From positions 1 to 64,000 of the forward strand of contig CAYXNR010000001.1 in assembly GCA_964466595.1 (NCBI GenBank): DNA of 64,000 nt, in the 5' to 3' direction. The notes beneath the pieces were generated by a model. That model was not told the DNA's origin. It did not search any database and saw only the letters and a program-made list of their open reading frames with translations. Origin of the DNA: JABDGC01 sp964466595 (lineage in GTDB: Bacteria; Pseudomonadota; Gammaproteobacteria; DSM-16500). This document shows positions 1-7,671 of the stretch, piece after piece. Each line of letters opens with the position of its first letter. Within the stretch, counting starts at the first letter, position 1. A program made the translations under genes and the position numbers.

Positions 1-54
1 AAGAATCTGTATCTCATTGATAATTCAGATCCTTCGCTACGCTCAGGATGACAA
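1..54. repeat. REP-like intergenic element, cut by window edge
   Basis: The first bases continue a motif seen whole at 35133-35166 (TTGTCATTCTGAGC, then AAGAATCTGTATCT). A diverged inverted arm follows at about 28-54, ending in CTCAGGATGACA. The two arms together form an imperfect palindrome of the dispersed REP type. The left arm is cut by the window start. Confidence 0.55.
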
Positions 55-134
55 TTGGGACAGAAAAATCATGGTAAATTAGTGCCCAGTGATGATATAA
101 TTTAAAATACAAATTTAACAAAAGACAACAATAT

Positions 135-950
135 ATGAACAGAAGACATTTTCATTTTGAAGAAAAGGAAGATAGTGGTGTAGAGCCTCTACAAAGCGAT
201 TCAACGGAGGAATATATTAAACTACATATTTCACCTCAGGATTACGAACTGCATCAAGGCAAGATAGCTGAAATTATTAATACACATATAAATGCGAATG
301 TGAAAATTAAAAAAGAAAGGGATAAATTTAATAAAAGAAATCAATTTACTATTTATATTCCTAAAAGATATTCAGAAAAAATCAGAGGCCTTTGTAAAGC
401 TATAAATGAGAATATTAAAAAAACAGGTGCTCAAAGTGATGCAATACTGATTGTTCCACGGGCTGATTGTTTGCTAGATGAACCGGAAGTAAAACGAGAG
501 CGTGTAGTTTCCTCCACACAGGCAGGTAATTGGATGCGTAGGGCATTTTATTACCTTTCCCAAAGGTGTAAAGCAGTTTTTTGCGGTTGTTGTAAGGCGG
601 CTTATAATGGGATTAAATCTTGCTTTTCTAATAGAAATATTCAACCTCAAGGCGGCTCAAATTCCCAAGCAAGCAGAACCATATCTCCTCAGCCAGCTGA
701 AAGCAAAGAAATCACGGCAGCAAGTACTTATCAAATCTTCGTGATAATTAGTTCAGGGAATAGGTTTTGCTTAAGTGTAAGTCGGGATGAGAAAGTAGGT
801 GAGGTAAAAGAAAAAGTGCGAAAACACTTCTATAATAATTCTAGACTAAGTGACCTAAGATTACTGCGCGCTGAAAGTACGCTTCAGGACGACGCTACTT
901 TAGGAGATTGTGAGATATTTTCAAATACAGAGTTGACAGTCAGGATATAG
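135..950 (+). CDS. Putative effector: SpvC/OspF-like module fused to a ubiquitin-like domain
   Basis: A 271-residue protein without a signal peptide. Residues 26-110 share a module with the genes at 12958-13887 and 13914-14846: K-x-H-I-S near 29-33, K57, QFTIYIP at 70-76 and an R at 109. These match, in order, the catalytic Lys/His, Lys, Tyr and Arg of the SpvC/OspF/HopAI1 phosphothreonine lyases as I remember them. Residues 145-163 form a Cys-rich linker (C145, C150, C152, C153, C163). Residues 199-271 read as a ubiquitin-like beta-grasp: QIFV at the start, a central VKEKV helix, an LRLL strand and a closing LTVRI strand. There is no C-terminal Gly-Gly, so it should not be conjugated. The Shine-Dalgarno is weak; ATG 135 is the only reasonable start. 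The domain reading is strong; activity and secretion are inference. Confidence 0.75.
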   Translation: MNRRHFHFEEKEDSGVEPLQSDSTEEYIKLHISPQDYELHQGKIAEIINTHINANVKIKKERDKFNKRNQFTIYIPKRYSEKIRGLCKAINENIKKTGAQSDAILIVPRADCLLDEPEVKRERVVSSTQAGNWMRRAFYYLSQRCKAVFCGCCKAAYNGIKSCFSNRNIQPQGGSNSQASRTISPQPAESKEITAASTYQIFVIISSGNRFCLSVSRDEKVGEVKEKVRKHFYNNSRLSDLRLLRAESTLQDDATLGDCEIFSNTELTVRI

Positions 951-997
951 ATAGACAAACTTTTAAACCTTCTATTCTGATATAAATAATCTATTTC

Positions 998-1071
998 AGA
1001 GCAGCCTCAATTTATTCGATATTAAAATTGTCCGCAAAAGCTTGCCGCGAGATGATCAAACGCATAATTTC
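998..1071 (-). pseudogene. Duplicated 3' end of the acyl-CoA dehydrogenase gene
   Basis: These 74 bases repeat 2288-2361 with one mismatch (1048 C versus 2338 T) in the same orientation. They encode the last 20 or so residues and the stop of the acyl-CoA dehydrogenase at 2302-3456. Upstream of the junction at 1071 the minus-strand frame stays open but no longer resembles a dehydrogenase. The copy is a scar rather than a gene and marks the far side of a 1.2 kb segment. Confidence 0.85.
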
Positions 1072-1144
1072 TTTGTACAATTCTGCTTGATTAAATAGCG
1101 GTAAATTGACGCGCAATAATGATACAATTTTAAATTTATTGATA

Positions 1145-1402
1145 TTAATCTGTTGAAATTTCAGATAAAGGAAGATTAATGTTCACAGCAGTACCGATTC
1201 CTAATTGGGATTGAATATTCAAATTTCCACCCCATTCCTTAACTCTTTGGTTTGCATAAGATAACCCAAGGCCAAAACCATTTTGCTTACCAATGCTTAT
1301 CCCGCCTTTCATAATCTTTGGTAAAAGGTCAGGAGAAATTCCACAGCCATTATCCTTAACTTCTATTTGTAGAATGATTAATATTTTTCTTAATATCTTC
1401 AA
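1145..1402 (-). pseudogene. Histidine-kinase remnant (C-terminal ATPase half)
   Basis: The 85-residue reading carries the C-terminal part of a HATPase_c domain: a DNGCGI G1 box, a GFGLGL G2 box and an ending of GIGTAVNINLP type. The N box, dimerisation/phosphoacceptor region and any sensor are missing. The only start in frame is a TTG at 1402 with no clear ribosome site, and the first dozen residues do not look like kinase. It sits inside the segment bounded by the duplicated dehydrogenase ends, so it is best read as a truncated relic. A short standalone anti-sigma-type ATPase is less likely because the N box is absent. Confidence 0.7.
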
Positions 1403-1439
1403 TACTTTTAATCTTCATTAAATATCCATACTATTTTTT

Positions 1440-2051
1440 TCAAAATTCATCACTTAAATGAGTTGTCCAAAATTCTAAGGTATTACTCTGGCTGGTTGCA
1501 GATTGATCAACCTGGATAGTTGGCCAAGAATAGTTAATTGTTAAATTATTTTTAGAAAATCCGAGACTTTTCCATAGGCTTTCTTGCGAAATGTAATTTG
1601 TTGGTTTTAAAGGATGATCTTCGCCTCTGACAACTGTTAAGATGCAGACATGTTTAAATCCCCATCGCTTGATTACTTTATTTTGAGCACAACAAAGTTG
1701 TGTTGCCAGCCCTTTCCTTCTATGTTCAGGAAGTATAATCATCTCGCCATAGTAATAATAATCACTAATATCAATATTATCTTTGGCGAATACTTTTTTT
1801 GCATCCATCACTATTTCAGAATCACTGATTAAAGGAATTCCTGTTGAAATTCCAACAATTCTTTCATTTATACTAGCTAAGGCTATCATTGCTTGATGGT
1901 CGGTTAGGTAGCCTTGCATATATTTTTTTTCGTAGTCTAAATCACCTTTGTAAAGATAGGGATATTCTTTAAATATTTCAATTCTTAGTTGAGAAATGAT
2001 ATCAATATAAGGAATAAAATTATTTCCGATGTGAATTTGTATCTGATACAT
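1440..2051 (-). CDS. GNAT-family N-acetyltransferase
   Basis: A 203-residue protein of the Gcn5-related acetyltransferase fold, which transfers an acetyl group from acetyl-CoA to an amine. The acetyl-CoA site is visible in the middle: a beta-4 strand with YYGEMIILPEHRRKGLATQL, giving the R/Q-x-x-G-x-A loop. The N-terminal half has the usual alpha/beta pattern. The substrate cannot be told. ATG 2051 has a good Shine-Dalgarno (GAGGATAACA). The gene follows by 2 bases a broken upstream frame (2054-2230), suggesting it was once the second gene of a pair. Confidence 0.75.
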   Translation of the reverse strand: MYQIQIHIGNNFIPYIDIISQLRIEIFKEYPYLYKGDLDYEKKYMQGYLTDHQAMIALASINERIVGISTGIPLISDSEIVMDAKKVFAKDNIDISDYYYYGEMIILPEHRRKGLATQLCCAQNKVIKRWGFKHVCILTVVRGEDHPLKPTNYISQESLWKSLGFSKNNLTINYSWPTIQVDQSATSQSNTLEFWTTHLSDEF

Positions 2052-2053
2052 TG

Positions 2054-2230
2054 TTATCCTCGTAAATGGTCATTCAGTTCCAACTTAATGAGCTGCCATG
2101 ATTGATTCAATTCAGCAAAATCATTTTCATTGGTTGGTTCAATCCATGTTAAGATAGGACGAAATACTCGTCCTTCAGCGACTTTTCTTCGGAAACTAAT
2201 TGATTTGCATAGATTGGTGAGGCCTGAGCT
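2054..2230 (-). pseudogene. Remnant of the C-terminal end of an unrecognised gene
   Basis: On the minus strand a frame with no start codon runs from just after a stop at 2231-2233 to a TAA at 2054-2056, two bases before the acetyltransferase start. About 58 residues are readable, including RPILTWIEPTNENDF and a closing LIKLELNDHLRG. The even amino-acid mix and tight spacing to the next gene suggest the tail of a real upstream gene whose 5' part was lost at the scar near 2288. I do not recognise the family. A small inverted repeat (TGCCAC/GTGGCA) lies at 2255-2273. Confidence 0.4.
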
Positions 2231-2301
2231 CTATGAATCGGTCATCAAGAAGCTTGCCACAATTTATGTGGCAGCCGCATAAAATTTAGAGCAGCCTCAA
2301 T

Positions 2302-3456
2302 TTATTCGATATTAAAATTGTCCGCAAAAGCTTGCCGTGAGATGATCAAACGCATAATTTCATTCGTCCCCTCGAGAATTTTATGTACGCGCAAATCGCG
2401 AAAATAGCGTTCAATCGGATACTCACAAAGATAACCATAGCCACCGAAAATTTGTAAGGCCTCATCACAAATCGTAAAGCAATTATCCGTTGCGAGGAGC
2501 TTAGCCATGGCACAATAGCGGATCGCTTCTGGATCCTGATCATCTAGGGCGGCGGCAGCACGATATACCATCAGGCGAGCGCTTTCCCAAGCGGTGAGTA
2601 GATCAGCAAATTTAAATTGCAGGGCTTCAAAATCGATTAATCTTTTTTTAAATTGCTGTCTCTCAAACATATATTGACGAGCGAGAGCAAGACATTTTTT
2701 GGCACCACCCAAGGAGCAGGCAGCAATATTAATCCGTCCGCCATTCAAGGCAGCTAAGGCGATTTTAAAACCCTGACCTTCTTCGCCAATGCGATTTTCA
2801 AGAGGAAGGCGGCAATTTTCAAAATAAACTAGGGTGGTGGGTTGGCTATGCCAGCCCAGTTTAATTTCCTTTTTGCCAAAAGAGAGGCCCGGTCTATCTT
2901 TTTCAACGAGTAGGCAACTAATTCCCTTGGGGCCGGCCTCACCCGTACGCACCATGCAAACATAGATGTCGCTGATGGAACCTCCTGAAATGAAGGCCTT
3001 CGCACCGTTTAAAATATATTCTGAGCCAGAGCGTACAGCTGTTGTTTTCAGGGAAGCAGCATCGGAGCCGGAACTCGGTTCAGTTAAACAATAGCTACTA
3101 AAAGCTTGCATACTAGTCAGTTGAGGCAGCCATTTTTGACGAAGAAAAGAGGAAGCGTATTGATCGATCAGAGAAGCAACCATATTATGGATAGAAAGAT
3201 AGGCCGCTGTTGAAGGACAAGCAGAAGCTAATTCCTCAAAAATAAGCGCACTATCTAATCTTTTGAGATGGGCACCACCCATTTCAGCGGAAACATAGAG
3301 TGAAGCAAAGCCGAGCTTTGCAGCTTTGCGTAAGGTTTCCTCAGGAAAAATATTTTTCTCGTCCCATTCTTTGGCTTGGAGCAGCATTTCTTCTTCGGCG
3401 AAATGACGAGCCACATGCCGAAAGGCAATTTGTTCTTCTGTGAGCTTAAAATCCAT
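2302..3456 (-). CDS. Acyl-CoA dehydrogenase
   Basis: A 384-residue FAD flavoenzyme of the acyl-CoA dehydrogenase family, oxidising acyl-CoA to trans-2-enoyl-CoA and passing electrons to ETF. Full length for the family. It has the FAD/substrate motif TEPSSGSDAASLK in the middle domain, the RQQFKKRLIDFEALQF helix, and the C-terminal GGYGY...YFRDLRVHKILEGTNE block; E362 in EGTNE fits the catalytic base position. The EGTNEIMRLIISR ending is typical of short/branched-chain (isobutyryl-CoA-like) members, so a role in branched-chain amino-acid or fatty-acid breakdown is likely. It lies 9 bases after lysA with its own AAGG site. Confidence 0.9.
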   Translation of the reverse strand: MDFKLTEEQIAFRHVARHFAEEEMLLQAKEWDEKNIFPEETLRKAAKLGFASLYVSAEMGGAHLKRLDSALIFEELASACPSTAAYLSIHNMVASLIDQYASSFLRQKWLPQLTSMQAFSSYCLTEPSSGSDAASLKTTAVRSGSEYILNGAKAFISGGSISDIYVCMVRTGEAGPKGISCLLVEKDRPGLSFGKKEIKLGWHSQPTTLVYFENCRLPLENRIGEEGQGFKIALAALNGGRINIAACSLGGAKKCLALARQYMFERQQFKKRLIDFEALQFKFADLLTAWESARLMVYRAAAALDDQDPEAIRYCAMAKLLATDNCFTICDEALQIFGGYGYLCEYPIERYFRDLRVHKILEGTNEIMRLIISRQAFADNFNIE

Positions 3457-3465
3457 CTGGAGACC

Positions 3466-4746
3466 TTAAGAGAAAGTTTCTATTTTTTTATGAGGTATTT
3501 TTTCTAAAGCATAAAGTTCTTCTATCGTTTCACGGCGTCTGATTAATTCTATTCTTTCTCCATCGATCATCACTTCCGCCACACGTGGCCTCGAATTATA
3601 ATTTGAGCTCATCGAAGAACCATAGGCACCCGTCATTAAAATGGCAAGCAGATCATTGGCTTGTAGTCGCAGACGCCGATTGCGACCAAAGCAGTCTGCT
3701 GATTCGCAAACCGGGCCCACCAAATCGTAGAGTTTAGCCGGCGTATCCTTAGAGCGGAGCGGGATAATATCATGCCAGGCATGATAGAGTGCGGGTCGTA
3801 ATAAATCATTCATGGCGGCATCTACAATGGCGAAATTTTTTTCCGGTGTTTCTTTGATATATTCCACGCGAGTAAGCAAAAGACCGGCATCGGCTATAAT
3901 CGAGCGGCCGGGTTCTACGATCACATGAACCGGAAGAGAGGAAAATATTTCCTTAATGATAGAGACATAGTCTGCACGAGAGGGGGGGCGTTCATTTTGA
4001 TAACGCACGCCCAGTCCGCCACCGACATTAAGATGCTTGAGGGGGAAATGATCTGCAGAAAAATCAGCATAAAGCTTGCGTAAACACACTAAGGCTTCAT
4101 AGAAGGGCTCAGGTTTTACCCATTGCGAGCCGAGATGACAGCTTAAGCCAATGAGCTCAAGATGAGACATTTTTTTTATGGTAGACCGCAAAGCTGCAAG
4201 GGAAGCTAAGGCGATACCAAATTTATTTTCTTTTAAGCCTGTAGCAATATGAGGATGGGTCAGGGCATTAATATCTGGATTAATACGCAAAGCAATAGCT
4301 GCTTTTTTACCCGCTTGCTTGGCAATAGCTTGAATACGTTCTAATTCTGCTTCTGATTCCACATTGAAGCAGTAAATATCTTTTTGAAGTGCTGCTTCAA
4401 TTTCATGGGTTTGCTTTCCAACGCCAGAAAAAATAATTTTTTGTGGATTGCCGCCGGCTGCTAAAACACGTGCTAGTTCGCCGCTCGATACCAAATCAAA
4501 ACCGGAACCGAGATGGGCAAGGGTATTTAAAATAGCCAGATTAGAATTCGCCTTGACGGCATAGCAAACCTGATGACTGAATCCCGGCCAGGCTGCTTTC
4601 TGAAAGGCTTGGTTAAAGGCCTGATAGTTTTCTTCGATGGTCGAGCGAGAATAAACGTAGCAAGGCGTACCAAATTGCTTGGCTATTTGTTGAAGAGCAA
4701 TTCCATTTAGACAAGCCTCTCCCTGAATATAACTGAGATCTTTCAT
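3466..4746 (-). CDS. lysA: Diaminopimelate decarboxylase
   Basis: PLP enzyme that converts meso-diaminopimelate to L-lysine, the last step of lysine synthesis. The 426 residues match the family length. Visible are the PLP lysine in CYAVKANSN (K65), the glycine-rich GGGLGVRY phosphate loop, EPGRSI, and the C-terminal CESADCFG and GAYGSSMSSNYNSRPR blocks that complete the active site. ATG 4746 has AAAGG upstream. Gaps of 20 and 9 bases link it to the phasin-like gene and to the acyl-CoA dehydrogenase, a probable operon. Confidence 0.95.
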   Translation of the reverse strand: MKDLSYIQGEACLNGIALQQIAKQFGTPCYVYSRSTIEENYQAFNQAFQKAAWPGFSHQVCYAVKANSNLAILNTLAHLGSGFDLVSSGELARVLAAGGNPQKIIFSGVGKQTHEIEAALQKDIYCFNVESEAELERIQAIAKQAGKKAAIALRINPDINALTHPHIATGLKENKFGIALASLAALRSTIKKMSHLELIGLSCHLGSQWVKPEPFYEALVCLRKLYADFSADHFPLKHLNVGGGLGVRYQNERPPSRADYVSIIKEIFSSLPVHVIVEPGRSIIADAGLLLTRVEYIKETPEKNFAIVDAAMNDLLRPALYHAWHDIIPLRSKDTPAKLYDLVGPVCESADCFGRNRRLRLQANDLLAILMTGAYGSSMSSNYNSRPRVAEVMIDGERIELIRRRETIEELYALEKIPHKKIETFS

Positions 4747-4766
4747 TGCTTAACCTTTAACTGGCC

Positions 4767-5108
4767 TTAATCCGTAGCTAAGTCACAATGTGCCTTAAGC
4801 CATTCATTATAATCCGAAACATTACCTAAAGAGGTATTAAAAAACTGTTGCGCTGCTTTCATCAACTTTTTGCCGATTTCATCTGTGAGTCGCGCTTGCG
4901 TGCAAATTACTTCATTTAAAGATTTAACTTTTTGTAAACGGTTTAAATGTTCAATACTGCTTACTAAAAAGTCATTTAAAATATCGATATTTTGCTCAGC
5001 ATAACGTTTAATCATGCGTGCTGTTAGCTCATCAGGGGATTGTATTGGATTTTGAACTATTTGCGAAAAATGCTTCCAATTTTGTAGCAATTCGTCGTAG
5101 CGATTCAT
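4767..5108 (-). CDS. Phasin-like protein
   Basis: A 113-residue, almost wholly helical, soluble protein without cysteine clusters or signal peptide. The pattern (RYAEQNIDILNDFLVSSIEHL, then regularly spaced hydrophobics and an FFNTS stretch near the end) resembles the phasin family, which coats polyhydroxyalkanoate granules. AGGAGA lies 6 bases before ATG 5108. It leads the lysA/acyl-CoA dehydrogenase group. The phasin reading rests on pattern similarity only. Confidence 0.6.
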   Translation of the reverse strand: MNRYDELLQNWKHFSQIVQNPIQSPDELTARMIKRYAEQNIDILNDFLVSSIEHLNRLQKVKSLNEVICTQARLTDEIGKKLMKAAQQFFNTSLGNVSDYNEWLKAHCDLATD

Positions 5109-5231
5109 AAGAATCTCCTAAAGTATATGAGCATTCGGAGTACAGCAGGTCTCTTGCTTATGCCGTCAAAGTGATTGTTGAACAGCTTTTCTTTCTTCAA
5201 CTTTTACTATAACGTCAGAGTGCTTTAATAA

Positions 5232-5960
5232 TCAAGCTAGGTTTAGCAGACTTGCCTCGCGCCATTCTTTTTCCCCCGCAGCGGTCCATTCAAAATAGGA
5301 TAAATGGGTCATGGCTTGATGCGTGACAAAGGCGGCTTGATACCCTGGGAAAAGATCGAGGCGTTCGAGATACCAAGTTTGTGGAAGAGTCTCGTTGTGA
5401 AGGATGATTTCTTTCTTATCATCTTCAAGGGGAATAGAGAAGGAAGAAAGCGGTAAGCGAAGTCCTTCTCCTACCGCCTTGATTAGGGCTTCTTTACAGG
5501 TCCATATTCGAAAGAAATAAAAGCGCTTTTGGTCTTCCGGCAGTTTCGAAAAGGCTTCATATTCTTCTGTGCTAAAGAAACGTTTAGCAACTGCCTCACT
5601 ATAGGTGCGGCGAATTTTCTCAATATCAACGCCTACGGGGGAGGAAAGGGTAAAAGCATACAGTGCCAAATCATGCGCATGGGAAACATTAAATTGCAGT
5701 AGCTGCGGTTTAAGATAGGGTTTTCCTTGGAAAGTAGTCAAAATTTCTATTTGTTGAGGATTCATATCAAGATAAAGGCTTAAAATGGAGCGGAGTCCAG
5801 CGCGTGCAGTAATAAAACGTTTGCGATGTAATTCAAATTTAAATTTTCCAGCACGCTTGATTTCTTCAGCATTCAACAGTCTTTGATTTTCGGTTTGATA
5901 TAAATCTTCTTTGAGTTTTACAAACCAGAGATGAACTTGGGTGCTGTGTGGAAAAATCAT
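5232..5960 (-). CDS. 4'-phosphopantetheinyl transferase (Sfp type)
   Basis: Transfers phosphopantetheine from CoA to a serine of carrier proteins. The 242 residues fit the two-lobe Sfp/Gsp class. The magnesium motif VGVDIE is at 109-114 (D112, E114) and the second signature WTCKEALIKAVG starts at W153 (K156, E157, K161); the N-terminal lobe has RAGLRSIL and PYLKP. No acyl-carrier or NRPS/PKS gene is in view, so the target is unknown. It follows the receiver gene by 12 bases and shows no clear Shine-Dalgarno, suggesting coupled translation. Confidence 0.88.
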   Translation of the reverse strand: MIFPHSTQVHLWFVKLKEDLYQTENQRLLNAEEIKRAGKFKFELHRKRFITARAGLRSILSLYLDMNPQQIEILTTFQGKPYLKPQLLQFNVSHAHDLALYAFTLSSPVGVDIEKIRRTYSEAVAKRFFSTEEYEAFSKLPEDQKRFYFFRIWTCKEALIKAVGEGLRLPLSSFSIPLEDDKKEIILHNETLPQTWYLERLDLFPGYQAAFVTHQAMTHLSYFEWTAAGEKEWREASLLNLA

Positions 5961-5972
5961 GGGCAGTTAAGC

Positions 5973-6347
5973 TTAATATTTTTTGAGATGTTTATTGACC
6001 GTTTTGATCAGCTTATGAATATCAATTGGTTTAGCAATGTAATCGTCACAGCCAGCATTTAAAACTTTTTCTTCATCTCCTTTCATCGCATAGGCGGTTA
6101 AGGCAATAATGATGATATCATTAGTTTTAGGATTTTGCTTTAATAATTGGGTTAATTGTAAGCCATCCATGCCTGGTAATTGTATATCCATTAAAATGAG
6201 GGCGGGATGAAAATCATTTAACATTAATAAAGCTTCTTCTGCTTCTGTCGCGACCTTGACTGAAAAGCCTTCTTTAGACAAAAGAACATGCGCCAGCTTT
6301 AAATTAATGGGATTATCTTCTACTATCAAAATAGTTTTGCCGGGCAT
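5973..6347 (-). CDS. Single-domain response regulator (CheY/DivK type)
   Basis: A 124-residue stand-alone receiver domain. All phosphorylation residues are present: acidic pair E10/D11, phosphoacceptor D54 in LILMDIQLPGMDG, T84 and K106. There is no output domain, so it must act by protein contact. AAAGGA precedes ATG 6347. It lies 15 bases after a HisKA-only gene that has lost its histidine, so its phosphodonor is probably encoded elsewhere. Confidence 0.9.
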   Translation of the reverse strand: MPGKTILIVEDNPINLKLAHVLLSKEGFSVKVATEAEEALLMLNDFHPALILMDIQLPGMDGLQLTQLLKQNPKTNDIIIIALTAYAMKGDEEKVLNAGCDDYIAKPIDIHKLIKTVNKHLKKY

Positions 6348-6362
6348 AGATTTTATCCTTTA

Positions 6363-6656
6363 TTAAAAAGGCTTTTTATTGGATTTTTTTAACTCACGCT
6401 TTTTAGAATACGCAGTTGTTTTTTGAATAAGATGTAATAAATCTTTTGCGCTAGCAATAATATCATTTAAATATTCACGTTGTTCCTTATTGATGCTGCC
6501 TGCTTTTTCATGACGAAGCATTTCAGAGAAACCAATAATGACATTTAAGGGCGTTCGTAAATCATAAGATATTTTAGCGAGCAAACTAGTTGGCTGGTGA
6601 GAATTAGTCTTTAATTTATTCTTATATTTAGATACTCGTGGTTTTCCCCATACCAA
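6363..6656 (-). CDS. Degenerate HisKA-only protein (phosphoacceptor His replaced by Tyr)
   Basis: A 97-residue protein with only the dimerisation/phosphotransfer helix pair of a hybrid-type histidine kinase (about residues 22-85). The H box, normally S-H-E-L-R-T-P, reads S-Y-D-L-R-T-P with Y31 (codon TAT) where the phosphorylated histidine (CAT/CAC) belongs. There is no ATPase domain. The start is a TTG at 6656 with AGAGGA just upstream. It is the first gene of a tight trio with a receiver and a PPTase. It could be a decaying kinase, or a dimerising scaffold that still binds the receiver. Confidence 0.65.
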   Translation of the reverse strand: MVWGKPRVSKYKNKLKTNSHQPTSLLAKISYDLRTPLNVIIGFSEMLRHEKAGSINKEQREYLNDIIASAKDLLHLIQKTTAYSKKRELKKSNKKPF

Positions 6657-6930
6657 CGTCCTCTAACCTTGCCTCGCTTCTTTTTTTTTTTAATGATACT
6701 TGGTACCCCCTTCTCTACACTATTAATTTTTATAAACAGTAATGACTTCCCTCATCAGGGGGAAATTGAATCGCTTATTAGCTTATTATATCGTTTTTTC
6801 AGGGTCTAAGGCTATAAATTGAACATTATATAACTTTATTATATAAAATTGTCTATATATTATACATCTCCTCTTGAGCTTATCAGCTTATGTTAAGATG
6901 GATAGTAAATCATCTTTAAAGGAATAAAGA

Positions 6931-7596
6931 ATGAGCCATTTTTTTAAAAAGGAAGATACTTTATTAACACCGACTAATTGCAGTTTGTTATTGGTAGATT
7001 ATCAACCGCAAATGTTATTTGCGGTTAAGTCGATAGACAGCGAGACGCTGGTTAATAATGCCGTGGGTTTAGCAAAGGCAGCAAAAATTTTTAAAGTGCC
7101 TACCTTCATCACCTCTATTTCTCAAAGGAGTTTTAATGGCAAAATTTTTACTCCCTTACAAAGAGTTTTGGAAGAGGGGCCTGTCTTTGATCGCACCAGC
7201 ATGAATCCCTTGGAAGATGTCAGTATAGCAACAGCGATTAAAGAGACGAAACGCGATAAGCTCGTTATAGCAGGTCTGTGGACTGAGATTGGTATTGTTC
7301 TTCCTGCGATTAAAGCCTTGGAGTTGGGATATACCGTATATATTGTAGTCGATGCTTGTGGAGGCACGACTGCTGTCACACAACAAACCGCTGTGCAAAG
7401 GATGATACAAGCCGGCGTTATTCCCCTCAACTGGTTACAATTTCTGTTGGAACTGCAAAGAGATTGGGCACATGAAGAAACCTGTGCGGCCGTGTTGGAA
7501 CTGGCGATGGAGCATGCCGGGACTTATGGAGTGGGCATTGAATATGCAACCAGTAAAATAAATTCTCTGACAGATGAGAATAATTTTGTCATTTAA
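6931..7596 (+). CDS. Isochorismatase-fold hydrolase (YcaC-like), catalytic Cys replaced by Gly
   Basis: A 221-residue protein of the isochorismatase-like cysteine hydrolase superfamily, closest in pattern to YcaC. The N-terminal LLLVDYQPQM carries the conserved Asp (D23). The nucleophile region, which in YcaC-like members reads roughly T-E-V-C-V, is GLWTEIGIVLPA here with G121 (codon GGT) in the cysteine position. The rest of the fold, including the VDACGG strand, is intact, so the protein looks folded but without the usual nucleophile. AAGGA lies 7 bases before ATG 6931. The upstream 274-base gap (6657-6930) is AT-rich; I see no gene or clear promoter in it. Confidence 0.8.
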   Translation: MSHFFKKEDTLLTPTNCSLLLVDYQPQMLFAVKSIDSETLVNNAVGLAKAAKIFKVPTFITSISQRSFNGKIFTPLQRVLEEGPVFDRTSMNPLEDVSIATAIKETKRDKLVIAGLWTEIGIVLPAIKALELGYTVYIVVDACGGTTAVTQQTAVQRMIQAGVIPLNWLQFLLELQRDWAHEETCAAVLELAMEHAGTYGVGIEYATSKINSLTDENNFVI

Positions 7597-7671
7597 GCTA
7601 GCTTGTGAAGGGTGTAAAGTCTTCAGCATGAGCGCTTATATTAATCAGGCGCAGCGAACTTGAGGTAAAAA

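Noticed and set aside
2255..2273. TGCCAC/GTGGCA inverted repeat as a terminator
   Set aside because: The stem is only six bases with no T-tract on either strand, and it lies inside a scarred junction.
1145..6656. The ATPase-only (1145) and HisKA-only (6363) pieces as two halves of one split kinase
   Set aside because: They lie 5 kb apart with unrelated genes between, the ATPase piece lacks its N box, and the HisKA piece lacks the histidine, so joining them would not give a working kinase.
7122..7430. Minus-strand frames opposite the isochorismatase-like gene
   Set aside because: Antisense shadows without start signals or domain patterns, lying within an intact gene on the other strand.
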